Positions 1 through 8,519 of a stretch of DNA of 64,000 nt are shown piece by piece. The notes below the pieces were generated by a model. The model ran no database searches. It worked only from the letters and a program-made list of their open reading frames with translations, and was not told the origin of the DNA. The first letter of the stretch is position 1. Every line of letters starts with the position of its first letter. The position numbers and the translations under genes were made by a program. Where the stretch lies: contig NZ_CP097322.1 in the NCBI RefSeq assembly GCF_023515955.1, positions 1,862,001-1,926,000 of the forward strand, given 5' to 3'. The DNA comes from Streptomyces sp. RerS4 (lineage in GTDB: Bacteria > Actinomycetota > Actinomycetes > Streptomycetales > Streptomycetaceae).

Positions 1-618
1 CAGCAGGGCGCCGCCGAAGAAGCCGAGGTACGCCCCGAGCGGTTCCTTCGGAAGGGTGAACAGCAAGGTGGACGCGGCGCCGACGACGGGCGCCACGGCG
101 TCGGCGAAGAGCATCGCGAGGGCCCGGCGGCGGGCGTTCCCGTACAGGCTGGTGAGCGTGTACGTGTTGAACCCGTCGGCGAAGTCGTGGGTGATGACGG
201 CCAGCGCCACGGCCACGCCCATGCCGCCGCCGACCTGGAAGGCGGCGCCCAGCGCCACCCCGTCGGCGACGCTGTGGCCGACCATCGCGGCGGCCGCGGT
301 GAGCCCGACCTGCGGGACCCGCGCGCCGTTCTCCCCGCCGTGCGCGGCCTGGCGTACGGCCAGGACGCGTTCCACGACGTGGGCGGCCAGGAAGCCGGCG
401 ACGAAGAGCAGCAGGGCGAGCGGTACGCCGAGGATCTCGCGGCCCGCGGCGTGCATGGCCTCGGGCAGCAGGTCGAGGCCGACGACGCCGAGCATCAGCC
501 CGCCGGCCAGGCCGAGCACGAGGTGGCGGCGGTCGGTGACGCGTTGCGCCGTCCAGCCGCCCGCCAGCGTCATGAGGAACGCGCCCAGAGCCACGATGAC
601 CGCCATGTGCCCCTGCAT
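1..618 (-). CDS. ZIP-family metal transporter (3' end cut by window edge)
   Basis: Inner-membrane divalent metal transporter of the ZIP/ZupT family. The 206 visible residues run from a start at 618 off the left edge, so the C-terminus is missing. Hydrophobic segments lie near residues 5-20, 33-51, 66-83, 105-128 and 132-150. The two metal-site helices are visible: HSVADG (His115, Asp119) and HDFADGF (His144, Asp148), matching the H-x3-E/D pattern of ZIP helices 4 and 5. An in-frame ATG at 606 is an alternative start. It is divergent from the cobalamin gene at 708. Metal specificity (Zn, Fe or Mn) cannot be read from the sequence; a link to cobalt for cobalamin is only positional. Confidence 0.85.
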   Translation of the reverse strand, partial: MQGHMAVIVALGAFLMTLAGGWTAQRVTDRRHLVLGLAGGLMLGVVGLDLLPEAMHAAGREILGVPLALLLFVAGFLAAHVVERVLAVRQAAHGGENGARVPQVGLTAAAAMVGHSVADGVALGAAFQVGGGMGVAVALAVITHDFADGFNTYTLTSLYGNARRRALAMLFADAVAPVVGAASTLLFTLPKEPLGAYLGFFGGALL

Positions 619-707
619 ACAGACTGGCGGGCGGGCGCGCACTTCCGCGCGCGGGTGGCGGACGCCACCGTGTTGACGAGACGGATGACCCTGGAGGGAG
701 GCCCCGG

Positions 708-2129
708 GTGGGCGAGCACGTGACCCGGTTGGTGGTCGGGGTGGGCGGTCGGGCGGGCGTTTCCGTCGCGGAGGTCTGCGCGCTGGTCGAGGAGACCCTG
801 CGGGGTGCCGGGCTGAGCGCCGAGGCGGTGACGGCGCTGGCGACCGTGGCGGCGAAGACCCGGGAGCCGGGTCTCGCGGGTGCGGCGAAACGATTCGGCG
901 TGCCGTTGGTGGGCTATCCCGCCGAGGAGTTGGCCGGCATCCGGGTCCCGCACCCCTCGGGGGTCGTCCGGGACGCGGCCGGGACCGCCTCGGTGGCGGA
1001 GGCCGCGGCGCTGGCGGGCGGCGGGGAACTCCTCGTACCCAAGCGGCGTTCGGTGGCGGCGACCTGCGCCGTGGCTTCGGCGCCCGAGCACGACCTGCGC
1101 CACCACGGGGACGCGGAGGTGGTGGACGCGGGCGGCGCGCTCGTGGACCTCGCGGTGAACGTACGGTCGAACACGCCGCCGGAGTGGCTGCGGCAGCGGA
1201 TCGCGGACTGCCTCGGGGACCTCGCCGCGTACCCGGACGGCCGGGCGGCGCGGGCGGCGGTGGCGGCCCGGCACGGGCTGCCGGTCGAGCGGGTGCTGTT
1301 GACGGCGGGGGCGGCGGAGGCGTTCGTGCTGATCGCGCGGGCCCTGGGCGCCGTACGGCCGGTCGTGGTGCATCCGCAGTTCACCGAGCCGGAGGCGGCC
1401 CTGCGCGACGCGGGCCACCGGGTGGAACGGGTGCTGTTGCGCGCCGAGGACGGCTTCCGGCTGGACCCGGCGGCGGTGCCGCACGACGCGGACCTGGTGG
1501 TGGTCGGCAACCCGACGAACCCGACGTCCGTGCTGCACCCGGCGACGACCCTGACCGCGCTGGCCCGGCCCGGCCGGATCCTGGTGGTGGACGAGGCCTT
1601 CATGGACGCCGTCCCCGGGGAGCGGGAGGCCCTGGCCGGGCGCCTGGACGTGCCGGGGCTCGTGGTGTTGCGGAGCCTGACCAAGACCTGGGGGCTGGCG
1701 GGGCTGCGGATCGGCTACGTCCTGGCCGAGCCGGAGGTGATCGCGAAGCTGGCGGCGGCGCAGCCGCTGTGGCCCGTGTCGACGCCGGCCCTGATCGCGG
1801 CGGAGGCGTGCGTGTCGCCGCGGGCGCTGGCCGAGGCGGAGGAGGCGGCGCGGCGCATCGAGGTGGACCGGGAGCACCTGTTGGCCGGGCTCGCGGAGTT
1901 CGAGGAGATCACGGCCGTCGGGGCGGCGCGGGGGCCGTTCGTCCTGATCCGCGTCGAGGGCGCGGCGGAGATCCGGACCCGGCTGCGGGCGCTGGGCTTC
2001 GCGGTGCGGCGCGGGGACACCTTCCCGGGGCTCGACGCGTCGTGGCTGCGCCTGGCGGTCCGCGACCGGGCGACGACCGGCCGTCTGCTCCAGGCCCTGG
2101 ACCACGCGCTGGCCCTGACCGCCCGCTGA
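708..2129 (+). CDS. cobC: CobE/CbiG-like domain fused to CobC-type PLP enzyme (cobalamin biosynthesis)
   Basis: Two-domain protein of 473 residues. Residues 1-115 resemble the C-terminal CbiG/CobE domain (VGVGGRAGVSVAEV near the start, then a KTREPGL stretch). Residues about 125-473 are a fold-type I aminotransferase of the HisC/CobC kind, with NPTNPTS around 266 and SLTKTWGLAGLR carrying the Schiff-base Lys326. CobC-type enzymes supply the aminopropanol-phosphate linker of cobalamin by decarboxylating threonine phosphate. CobE/CbiG acts in corrin ring contraction. The GTG start at 708 follows a strong ribosome site GGAGGGAG at 693-700. The fusion is known in actinomycetes; no other cob gene is visible in this window. 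Confidence 0.85.
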   Translation: MGEHVTRLVVGVGGRAGVSVAEVCALVEETLRGAGLSAEAVTALATVAAKTREPGLAGAAKRFGVPLVGYPAEELAGIRVPHPSGVVRDAAGTASVAEAAALAGGGELLVPKRRSVAATCAVASAPEHDLRHHGDAEVVDAGGALVDLAVNVRSNTPPEWLRQRIADCLGDLAAYPDGRAARAAVAARHGLPVERVLLTAGAAEAFVLIARALGAVRPVVVHPQFTEPEAALRDAGHRVERVLLRAEDGFRLDPAAVPHDADLVVVGNPTNPTSVLHPATTLTALARPGRILVVDEAFMDAVPGEREALAGRLDVPGLVVLRSLTKTWGLAGLRIGYVLAEPEVIAKLAAAQPLWPVSTPALIAAEACVSPRALAEAEEAARRIEVDREHLLAGLAEFEEITAVGAARGPFVLIRVEGAAEIRTRLRALGFAVRRGDTFPGLDASWLRLAVRDRATTGRLLQALDHALALTAR

Positions 2130-2167
2130 GGGAAGGGGGCCGGGCGGGCCGGGCGGGCCCGGGTGTC

Positions 2168-2440
2168 GCGGAACGCGGAGCGTCCGGCGCGTGCCCGACG
2201 CCGGCGGGTGCCCGGACGACGCGGCCGGGGACGGGAAACGTCCAGTGCGGCCCGACGCCGGCGGGTGCCCCGGCGACGCCCCCGACGCCGGACACCGCGG
2301 AACGCGGAGCGTCCGGCGCGGGCCGACGCCGGCGGGTACCCGTACGGCACGGCCGACGACGGGCGCCCCGGGACGGGGAGCGTTCGGTGGGGCCCGACGT
2401 CGGCGGGTGTCCCGGCGACGGGCCGGCGGGCGGGTCGCCC
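2168..2440. repeat. Four degenerate GC-rich repeats in A-B-A-B order
   Basis: The 406-base gap between cobC and the CapA-like gene is filled with about 50-base units. Each contains the core CGACGCCGGCGGGT (first base at 2196, 2253 and 2324, and CGACGTCGGCGGGT at 2395), so spacings are 57, 71 and 71. Units 1 and 3 carry GGAACGCGGAGCGTCCGG upstream of the core. Units 2 and 4 instead carry a CGGGA...ACGT/GCGTTC variant. All frames are open only because of the base composition, and I see no convincing gene here. Confidence 0.75.
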
Positions 2441-2535
2441 GTACGGGCCGTTTCGTTGCGCGGGCGGCCGTCGCGCACGCCTACGATGACGCCACCGGCC
2501 GCGCGACGCGGCGCGACGAGGAGGGGCGGGACGGC

Positions 2536-3753
2536 ATGAAGGCAGCGGCGCGCATAGGCATGGCCCTGGCGGGGGTGGCGGTGGTGGGCGGCGCGGTGTT
2601 CGTCGCGCCCCGGCTGCTGGACGGCGCGGCCGGGCCCTCGGCGCAGCAGCGGCTCGGGGCCGAACCGGGCACCTCGCCGGGCGCGTCCGACGGCAAGGGG
2701 TCCCCCTTCACCCTCGTGGCGACGGGCGACATCATCCCGTACCCGTCGATCGTCCAGCGCGCGGCGACCGACGCGGGGCGGGCCGGGGAGTACGACTTCC
2801 GGAAGATACTCGCCGGGGTCAAACCCCTGGTGTCCGCCGCTGACCTGGCGATATGCCATCACGAGATACCGTACGGGAAGCCGGGCGGCCCCTACACCGG
2901 CTATCCCACCTTCAAGGCCCCGCACCAGCTGGCCGACGCCCTGAAGGACGCCGGCTACGACAGCTGCTCCACCGCTTCGAACCACACCCTGGACGACGGC
3001 TACGACGGCCTCGTCCGCACCCTGGACCACCTCGACCGGGCCGGCATCCGGCACGTCGGGTCGGCCCGCAACGCCGACGAGGCCAAGGCCCCGGCGCTGC
3101 TGACGGCCGGCGGCGCGAAGGTGGCCCAGCTGTCGTACACGTACGGCACGAACGGCATCCCGCTCCCCCAGGGCAAGCCGTGGGCCGTCAACCTCATCGA
3201 CGCGGACCGGATCATCGCCGACGCCCGCGCCGCCCGCGCCGCGGGCGCCCACGTGGTGGTGCTCAGCATCCACTGGGGCTCCGAGTGGCAGACGGCCCCC
3301 GACCAGCAGCAACGTGATCTGTCGCAGGCGTTGACCGCCTCCCGGGGCATGGACGGACTGCCCGACATCGACCTCGTCATCGGCACCCACAACCACGTGC
3401 CGCAACCGTACGAGAAGATCAACGGCACGTGGGTGGTGTTCGGGATGGGCGATCAGGTGGCCAGCTTCGTACCGGCCGACAAGCTCCGCGGAAACCAGTC
3501 CTCGATCCCCCGCTTCACCTTCGCCCCGTCGGCCTCGCACGCGGGCCGCTGGGAGGTGGTGAAGGCCGAATACCTCACGCAGTACTCGGACATGGGGCCG
3601 CCCTTCCGCGTCGTCTGCGCCTCCTGCGCCGAGGGCGACGCCTCCCTGCCGGCGGCCAAGCGCACCGAATACGGCCGGATCGACAAGGAGGTCTCCGCCG
3701 CCGTGACGTCACGCGGCGCGGCCGCGTCGGGCCTGGAGCGCGCGACGCGCTGA
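2536..3753 (+). CDS. CapA-family secreted/membrane-anchored metallophosphatase-like protein
   Basis: 405 residues. An N-terminal hydrophobic segment (about 8-25) acts as signal or anchor, followed by a Ser/Gly/Pro spacer. Residues 58-385 form a CapA (PGA_cap, YwtB-like) calcineurin-type fold. Metal-ligand motifs visible are TGDIIPYP (Asp65), ASNHTLDDG (Asn149-His150), LSIHWGSEW and IGTHNHVPQP. Bacillus relatives take part in anchoring or making poly-gamma-glutamate capsule. In Streptomyces the substrate is unknown and no capB/capC partner is present. The ATG at 2536 is chosen because the signal segment starts there; a longer in-frame extension upstream lies in the repeat region. It converges with the LAETG-anchored gene. 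Confidence 0.85.
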   Translation: MKAAARIGMALAGVAVVGGAVFVAPRLLDGAAGPSAQQRLGAEPGTSPGASDGKGSPFTLVATGDIIPYPSIVQRAATDAGRAGEYDFRKILAGVKPLVSAADLAICHHEIPYGKPGGPYTGYPTFKAPHQLADALKDAGYDSCSTASNHTLDDGYDGLVRTLDHLDRAGIRHVGSARNADEAKAPALLTAGGAKVAQLSYTYGTNGIPLPQGKPWAVNLIDADRIIADARAARAAGAHVVVLSIHWGSEWQTAPDQQQRDLSQALTASRGMDGLPDIDLVIGTHNHVPQPYEKINGTWVVFGMGDQVASFVPADKLRGNQSSIPRFTFAPSASHAGRWEVVKAEYLTQYSDMGPPFRVVCASCAEGDASLPAAKRTEYGRIDKEVSAAVTSRGAAASGLERATR

Positions 3754-3759
3754 CTCGAC

Positions 3760-3779
3760 GCCGGGCCGTCAGGCCCGGC
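3760..3779. terminator. Bidirectional hairpin between convergent genes
   Basis: GCCGGGCC (3760-3767), loop GTCA, GGCCCGGC (3772-3779). It lies between the stop of the CapA-like gene and the last codon and stop of the LAETG gene, so it can serve both. There is no U-tract, which is usual in Streptomyces. Confidence 0.6.
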
Positions 3780-4710
3780 CGCGGCGGGTCACCACGAGGG
3801 CGGCCGCGCCGATGCCGAGGAGGAGCAGCGCGCCGCCGGTGACGTACGGGGTGACCGAACCGGCGCCGGTCTCGGCGAGGTTGGCCTGGGTGACGGAGGT
3901 GCCGGAGCCGCCCGAGGTGACCGCGCCGGTCTGCGGCTTGACGTCGGGCTTGGCGTCGGGCTTGGCGTCCGGCTTCGCGGAGGGGCTCGGCGCGGGGCCC
4001 TTCGGGGACGCGCAGTGCGCTTCCGCGAGGACGATCTCGCCGTCCACCTGGGCCACGTTCAGGTTCAGCGGGTTGACGGAGACCTTGAGCCGCAGCGCGG
4101 CCGCGGCGGCCGTGGTGGAGGTGGTCTCCGTGGCGGACAGCTCCAGGCTGACCAGTCCGACGCCCGGGACCTCGACCTTGCTGGGGCCGCCCGCCGTGAG
4201 GGTGACCTTCTTGCCGAGGGCCGTGACGGTGCCGAGGACGTTCGAGGTGGCCACCGGCTTCTTCCCGGCCTCGCAGACGGCCTTGGAGGTGACCTTCTCC
4301 ACCTCGATGAGCGAGAGGCTCGGCAGGCCCGGCACGTGCACCTTGGCGTGGGCGAGGTTGGCCTCGGCCTCGGCGCGGTTCTTGTCGGCGGTGGCCTTGG
4401 AGGTGGCGACGTCCGCCTTCAGCACGCTGACCGGTCGGCCCTGTTCGGCGCCGTCGAGGGTGACGGTCAGGGCCGTCTTCTCGGCCGCGCCGGGGGCGCT
4501 GACTTCATTGAGGGTGGCCTTCAGCGGCAGGTGGACGGACTTGTTGAGCAGGCCGACGTCCAGACCGGTCCGCAGGACGACGGCTCCGGACCTGCCCTCG
4601 CCCGTGGCCCCGCCGCCGCCCGTGGCGAGGGCGGGCGGGGCGGTGAGCAGGGCGACCGCCCCCGTGGCGAGGAGCGCGGCCGCGGGCAGGCGGAAGGTGT
4701 TGCTGTTCAA
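3769..4710 (-). CDS. SCO1860-family LAETG-anchored surface protein
   Basis: Secreted, sortase-anchored protein of 313 residues if it starts at the TTG at 4710. A signal peptide (residues 1-28, ending PALA) is followed by a beta-rich ectodomain with a few cysteines, a charged KPDAKPDAKPDV repeat spacer, the sortase signal LAETG, a hydrophobic stretch and an RRGRA tail. LAETG is the pentapeptide used by class E sortases in Streptomyces. The start is uncertain: a GTG at 4803 would add 31 residues ahead of the signal peptide, so 4710 is preferred on signal-peptide architecture. Function is unknown; family membership rests on my recognition of the named family. Confidence 0.8.
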   Translation of the reverse strand: MNSNTFRLPAAALLATGAVALLTAPPALATGGGGATGEGRSGAVVLRTGLDVGLLNKSVHLPLKATLNEVSAPGAAEKTALTVTLDGAEQGRPVSVLKADVATSKATADKNRAEAEANLAHAKVHVPGLPSLSLIEVEKVTSKAVCEAGKKPVATSNVLGTVTALGKKVTLTAGGPSKVEVPGVGLVSLELSATETTSTTAAAAALRLKVSVNPLNLNVAQVDGEIVLAEAHCASPKGPAPSPSAKPDAKPDAKPDVKPQTGAVTSGGSGTSVTQANLAETGAGSVTPYVTGGALLLLGIGAAALVVTRRGRA

Positions 4711-5026
4711 GGTGGTGGAACCCCCGGAGAGATGGGCGCCGTCGCGCCGCCAATGGGGGACATCGCGCGCGCCGACGGCTTCGACGCTCGAAGTTTTACG
4801 CACTGTGGGTGAACGGGCGGGAACCTACGGTTAGTTCACCCCAAAGGGTGGTTTCCACGCGTGTATTCGATTTTTGACGCCCCACGCGCCCCGTGCGTTC
4901 CCCGAGCACCTCTCCAACGACCGTTTCAGGCCATTACAACGACGGACGGGACGCCGACGTCACGCCCCGTCAACTCGACGCCCGCCGGCCGTACTCGACA
5001 CCTACGGCCACCCTGCTCGGCGACCG
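4711..5026. other. Intergenic region upstream of the LAETG gene
   Basis: About 316 bases with no credible gene. It holds the presumed promoter of the LAETG-anchored gene and an inverted pair GGGTGAAC/GTTCACCC (4807-4841). The rest, up to the amidohydrolase stop at 5027, is featureless GC-rich sequence with one AT-richer patch (TTCGATTTTTGAC) near 4865-4877. Confidence 0.5.
4807..4841. promoter_or_regulatory. Candidate operator: 8-bp inverted repeat
   Basis: GGGTGAAC at 4807-4814 and GTTCACCC at 4834-4841 are perfect inverted copies, 19 bases apart, about 100-130 bases upstream of the preferred TTG start of the LAETG gene. The half-site resembles the GTTCACC element of Streptomyces PHO boxes, but those are direct repeats 11 bases apart, so a PhoP site is not claimed. 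Confidence 0.4.
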
Positions 5027-6121
5027 CTACGCCCGCACCGCCCCGTTCACGACCACCCGCTCCGGCCGCGCCAGGGCCCGTACGTCGGCCCGTGGGTCCT
5101 CCGCGTACACCACGAGGTCGGCCGGCGCTCCCTCCACCAGGCCGGGCCGGCCCAGCCAGGAGCGGGCGCCCCAGGTCGTCGCCGAGAGCGCGTCCAGCGG
5201 CGGGATCCCGGCCTTCACCAGCTCGGCCACCTCGGCCGCGACGAGCCCGTGCGGCAGGGAACCGCCCGCGTCCGTGCCGACGTAGACGCCGATCCCCGCG
5301 TCCCAGGCGGACCGTACGGTGTCGTAGCGCCGCTCGTGCAGCCTGCGCATGTGCGCCGACCAGCGGGGGAACTTCGTCTCGCCGCCGGCCGCCAGCTTCG
5401 GGAACGTCGCGATGTTGACGAGGGTCGGGACGATCGCCACCCCGCGCTCCGCGAAGAGCGGGATGGTGTCCTCGGTGAGACCCGTGGCGTGCTCGATGCA
5501 GTCGATGCCCGCCTCGACCAGGTCCCGGAGCGAGTCCTCGGCGAAGCAGTGCGCCGTGACGCGGGCCCCGAGGCGGTGGGCCTCGGCGATGGCGGCCTCC
5601 ACCTCGGCGCGCGGCCAGCAGGCGGTCAGGTCGCCCGCGTCCCGGTCGATCCAGTCGCCGACGAGCTTGACCCAGCCGTCGCCGCGCCGGGCCTCCCGGG
5701 CCACGTACGCCACCAGTTCGTCGGGCTCGATCTCGTGCGCGTAGTTGCGGATGTAGCGGCGGGTGCGGGCGATGTGCCGGCCCGCGCGGATGATCTTCGG
5801 GAGGTCCTCGCGCCCGTCGATCCAGCGGGTGTCGGACGGCGATCCGGCGTCGCGGATCAGCAGCGTGCCGGCGTCGCGGTCGGCGAGGGCCTGCTGTTCG
5901 GCGGTCGCGGCGTCGACCGGCCCGTGCGCGTCCAGGCCCACGTGGCAGTGGGCGTCGACCAGGCCGGGCAGGACCCAGCCGGTGACCGTGGTGACCTCGC
6001 GGGCGGCGGTCGGCCGCTCGTAGGAGATCCGGCCACCGACGACCCAGAGTTCGTCGCGCGCCTCGTGGGGCCCGACGAGCACTCGTCCCTTCACATGGAG
6101 CACACCGTTGTGATCACTCAT
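5027..6121 (-). CDS. Amidohydrolase (imidazolonepropionase-like, metal-dependent)
   Basis: 364 residues, amidohydrolase superfamily with a binuclear-type site: DAHCH (His58, His60), VKLVGD with Lys152 as the likely carboxylated bridging lysine, TAHC His191, EHATG His211 and GTDAGG Asp284. An N-terminal beta-sandwich (1-50) and C-terminal return (LARPERVVVNGAVRA) complete the usual composite domain. The hydrolysed substrate is unknown. The gene is divergent from a PLP enzyme with 62 bases between the starts, suggesting a shared control region. No signal peptide, so cytoplasmic. Confidence 0.85.
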   Translation of the reverse strand: MSDHNGVLHVKGRVLVGPHEARDELWVVGGRISYERPTAAREVTTVTGWVLPGLVDAHCHVGLDAHGPVDAATAEQQALADRDAGTLLIRDAGSPSDTRWIDGREDLPKIIRAGRHIARTRRYIRNYAHEIEPDELVAYVAREARRGDGWVKLVGDWIDRDAGDLTACWPRAEVEAAIAEAHRLGARVTAHCFAEDSLRDLVEAGIDCIEHATGLTEDTIPLFAERGVAIVPTLVNIATFPKLAAGGETKFPRWSAHMRRLHERRYDTVRSAWDAGIGVYVGTDAGGSLPHGLVAAEVAELVKAGIPPLDALSATTWGARSWLGRPGLVEGAPADLVVYAEDPRADVRALARPERVVVNGAVRA

Positions 6122-6183
6122 ATCGGCACCCTACGCGCGCGCCGGATACGCTCACCCGGAGACCCTACGAGGAGAGCACCGCC

Positions 6184-7254
6184 GTGACCCACCCCCTGCT
6201 GGACCTTCCGCCGCTCGACGCCGAGCGTTTCGCCTCGATCGAGCGGGGCGTCGCCGAACTCCTGGGCACCCGGCAGGACGTGGTGATCACCCAGGGCGAG
6301 GCGCTGCTGCCGCTGGAGGGCTGCATCCGCTCGGGCGCGCGCCCCGGTTCGGTGGCGCTGAACATCGTGACCGGCCCATACGGGACCACCTTCGGCAATT
6401 GGCTGCGCGACGCCGGGGCCGACGTGGTGGACCTGGCGGTCCCCTTCGACACGGCGGTGAGCGGTGAGCGGGTGGCGCGCGCCCTGGCCGAACGCCCGGA
6501 GATCGACTTCGTGTCGCTGGTGCACGCCGAGGCCGCCACCGGCAACACGAACCCGGTCGCGGAGATCGGCGAGGCCGTACGGGCCCACGGGGCGCTGTTC
6601 ATGCTGGACGCGGTGGCCTCCGTCGGCGCCGAGCCGCTGCTGCCGGACGCCTGGGGCGTGGACCTGTGCGTGATCGGCGCGCAGAAGGCGATGGGCGGCC
6701 CGGCGGGCGTCTCGGCGGTGTCGGTCTCGGAGCGCGCGTGGGAGCGGTTCGCCGCGAACCCGGCGGCGCCGCGCCGCTCCTACCTGTCCCTGTTGGACTG
6801 GAAGGAGCGGTGGATCGACGGCGGGCGCAAGGCGCTGCTGCACGCGCCGGCGCAGCTGGAGATGCTGGCGCTGGAGGCGTGCCTGGAGGGCATCGCGCGG
6901 GAGGGTCTGGAGAACGTCCTGGGCCGGCACGCGGTCGCCGCCCGCGCCACGCGGGCGGGCGCGGCGGCGCTCGGTGTCGCGCCGTGGGTCGCCGACCCGG
7001 CGCAGGCGGCGCCGGTGGCGACCACGCTGCGGGTCGCGGACGCCTCCACGGTGGTGGCGAAGGCGCTGGCGGCGCGGCCCTCCGCCGCCCTGGCGGCGGG
7101 CGGCGGGGCGCTGGCCGGGGAGATGGTCCGGGTCAACCACTACGGCTCGGCGGCCGCGCCCGAGGCGGTCGAGGACGCGCTGCGCGCCCTCGCCTCGGCC
7201 CTGGGCGCCGACCCGGCCCCGGCCCTCGCGGCGGCGTCGGCGGCCTGGCGGTAG
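6184..7254 (+). CDS. Class V PLP-dependent aminotransferase-like enzyme
   Basis: 356 residues of fold-type I, closest in look to alanine-glyoxylate/serine-glyoxylate aminotransferases. Motifs: the AEAATGNTNPV active-site loop around 115-125, LDAVASVG with Asp142 contacting the PLP pyridine, and IGAQKAMGGPAG with Schiff-base Lys168. It is somewhat shorter than typical AGTs, and the GTG start follows GAGGAG at 6170-6175. It is divergently paired with the amidohydrolase, which suggests degradation of an amino-acid-derived compound, but this is inference. Confidence 0.82.
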   Translation: MTHPLLDLPPLDAERFASIERGVAELLGTRQDVVITQGEALLPLEGCIRSGARPGSVALNIVTGPYGTTFGNWLRDAGADVVDLAVPFDTAVSGERVARALAERPEIDFVSLVHAEAATGNTNPVAEIGEAVRAHGALFMLDAVASVGAEPLLPDAWGVDLCVIGAQKAMGGPAGVSAVSVSERAWERFAANPAAPRRSYLSLLDWKERWIDGGRKALLHAPAQLEMLALEACLEGIAREGLENVLGRHAVAARATRAGAAALGVAPWVADPAQAAPVATTLRVADASTVVAKALAARPSAALAAGGGALAGEMVRVNHYGSAAAPEAVEDALRALASALGADPAPALAAASAAWR

Positions 7255-7306
7255 GAGGCGGCGGGCGCGGGTCGGCGTACCAGGGACCACACGGGCAGCG
7301 CGGGGG

Positions 7307-7386
7307 CGCGTCGGCGCGTCGGCGCGTCGGCGCGTTGGCGCGTTGGCGCGTTGGCGCGTTGGCGCGTTGGCGCGTTGGCGCGTTGG
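7307..7386. repeat. Ten-unit 8-bp tandem array
   Basis: Three copies of CGCGTCGG (7307-7330) followed by seven perfect copies of CGCGTTGG (7331-7386). The array lies between two convergent PLP enzyme genes and ends 4 bases before the stop codon of the minus-strand gene (7391-7393). It is in the 3' untranslated region of both transcripts and codes for nothing I would accept. Perfect units suggest recent slippage expansion. Confidence 0.95.
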
Positions 7387-7390
7387 CGCT

Positions 7391-8449
7391 TCAGTCCGAG
7401 AGGACGTCCAGCAGGCGGTCCACGTCCGCCTCCGTGTTGTACAGGTGGAACGAGGCCCGCAGGGCGCCCGCGCGGGCGGCGGTGGCCACTCCGGCGGCCA
7501 GCAGCTCCGCCTGGCGGTGCGCGAGGCCGGGGACGGAGACGATGGGGGCCGTGCCCGGTACGGGTTCGTGGCCGAGGCGGGCGAGACCGGCCCGGTAGCG
7601 GGCGGCCAGGGCGCTGTCGTGGGCGTGGACGGCGTCGATGCCGATCCGCTCCAGCAGCGCCAGGGACGGTTCGGCGGCGTGGTAGGCGAGGAAGGCCGGG
7701 GACTCGTCGAAGCGGCGGGCGCCGGGGGCCAGTTCGGGCATGGGGCCGTAGGTGGACTCCCAGATCGACGCGCCGGCCACCCAGCCGGCGTGCAGCGGGG
7801 TCAGTGTCGCCTCCGCCTCCTGCGAGACGGTCAGGTACGAGGCCCCGCGCCCGCCGAGCAGCCACTTGTACCCGGCCGTGACGGTGTAGTCGTAGGGCGT
7901 GGCGTCGAAGGGCAGCCAGCCCGCCGCCTGGGTGGCGTCCACGAGCATCCGGGCGCCGTGGGCGGTGGTCGCCGCGCGGACGGCGGCGAGGTCGGCCTCG
8001 CGTCCGTCGGCGGACTGTACGGCGCTCAGCGAGACCAGCGCGGTGTCCGGGCCGACGGCCTCCGCGATGGTCTCCAGCGGGGCGAAGCGGACCTTGAGGT
8101 CGCCGCGCACCACGAAGGGGTTCATGACGGAGGCGAAGTCGCCCTCGGGGACGAGGACTTCGGCGCCGGGCGGCAGCGCCGCCGCGACCAGGCCGACGTG
8201 GGTGGCCACGGTCGAGCCGACGGCGACCCGGGACGGGTCGACGCCGACCAGCCGGGCGAAGGAGTCCCGTACCCGGTTCACGCGGTCGAAGTCCCCGAAT
8301 CCGGCGGCGATCCCGGCCCCCGCCGCCTCGGCCAGCGCGCGTACCTCGGCGACGGCGGCGCGCGGCAGGACGCCGCAGGTGGCGGTGTTCAGGTAGGTGG
8401 TCGAATGCGCGAACTCGGCACGGGACACGTCGGACAGCGAGAGATCCAT
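7391..8449 (-). CDS. Class V aminotransferase / kynureninase-like PLP enzyme
   Basis: 352 residues, class V fold. YLNTATCGVLP (19-29) is the substrate-binding entry, LVDATQAAGWLP holds Asp171, and TAGYKWLLGGRG has the PLP Lys195. The C-terminal small domain ends with LHYNTE-type residues (FHLYNTEADVDRLL). Relatives include kynureninases, selenocysteine lyases and the EgtE C-S lyase; the exact reaction cannot be assigned. It converges on the other class V gene across the 8-bp array, and the DsbA-like gene follows upstream in the same orientation. Confidence 0.82.
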   Translation of the reverse strand: MDLSLSDVSRAEFAHSTTYLNTATCGVLPRAAVAEVRALAEAAGAGIAAGFGDFDRVNRVRDSFARLVGVDPSRVAVGSTVATHVGLVAAALPPGAEVLVPEGDFASVMNPFVVRGDLKVRFAPLETIAEAVGPDTALVSLSAVQSADGREADLAAVRAATTAHGARMLVDATQAAGWLPFDATPYDYTVTAGYKWLLGGRGASYLTVSQEAEATLTPLHAGWVAGASIWESTYGPMPELAPGARRFDESPAFLAYHAAEPSLALLERIGIDAVHAHDSALAARYRAGLARLGHEPVPGTAPIVSVPGLAHRQAELLAAGVATAARAGALRASFHLYNTEADVDRLLDVLSD

Positions 8450-8519
8450 GGCCTCAACTCTGGGCCACGAACGTCTCCCCGTCCATTGTCAATTCTCCTG
8501 TCGCCGCCCCAAGGAAGCC

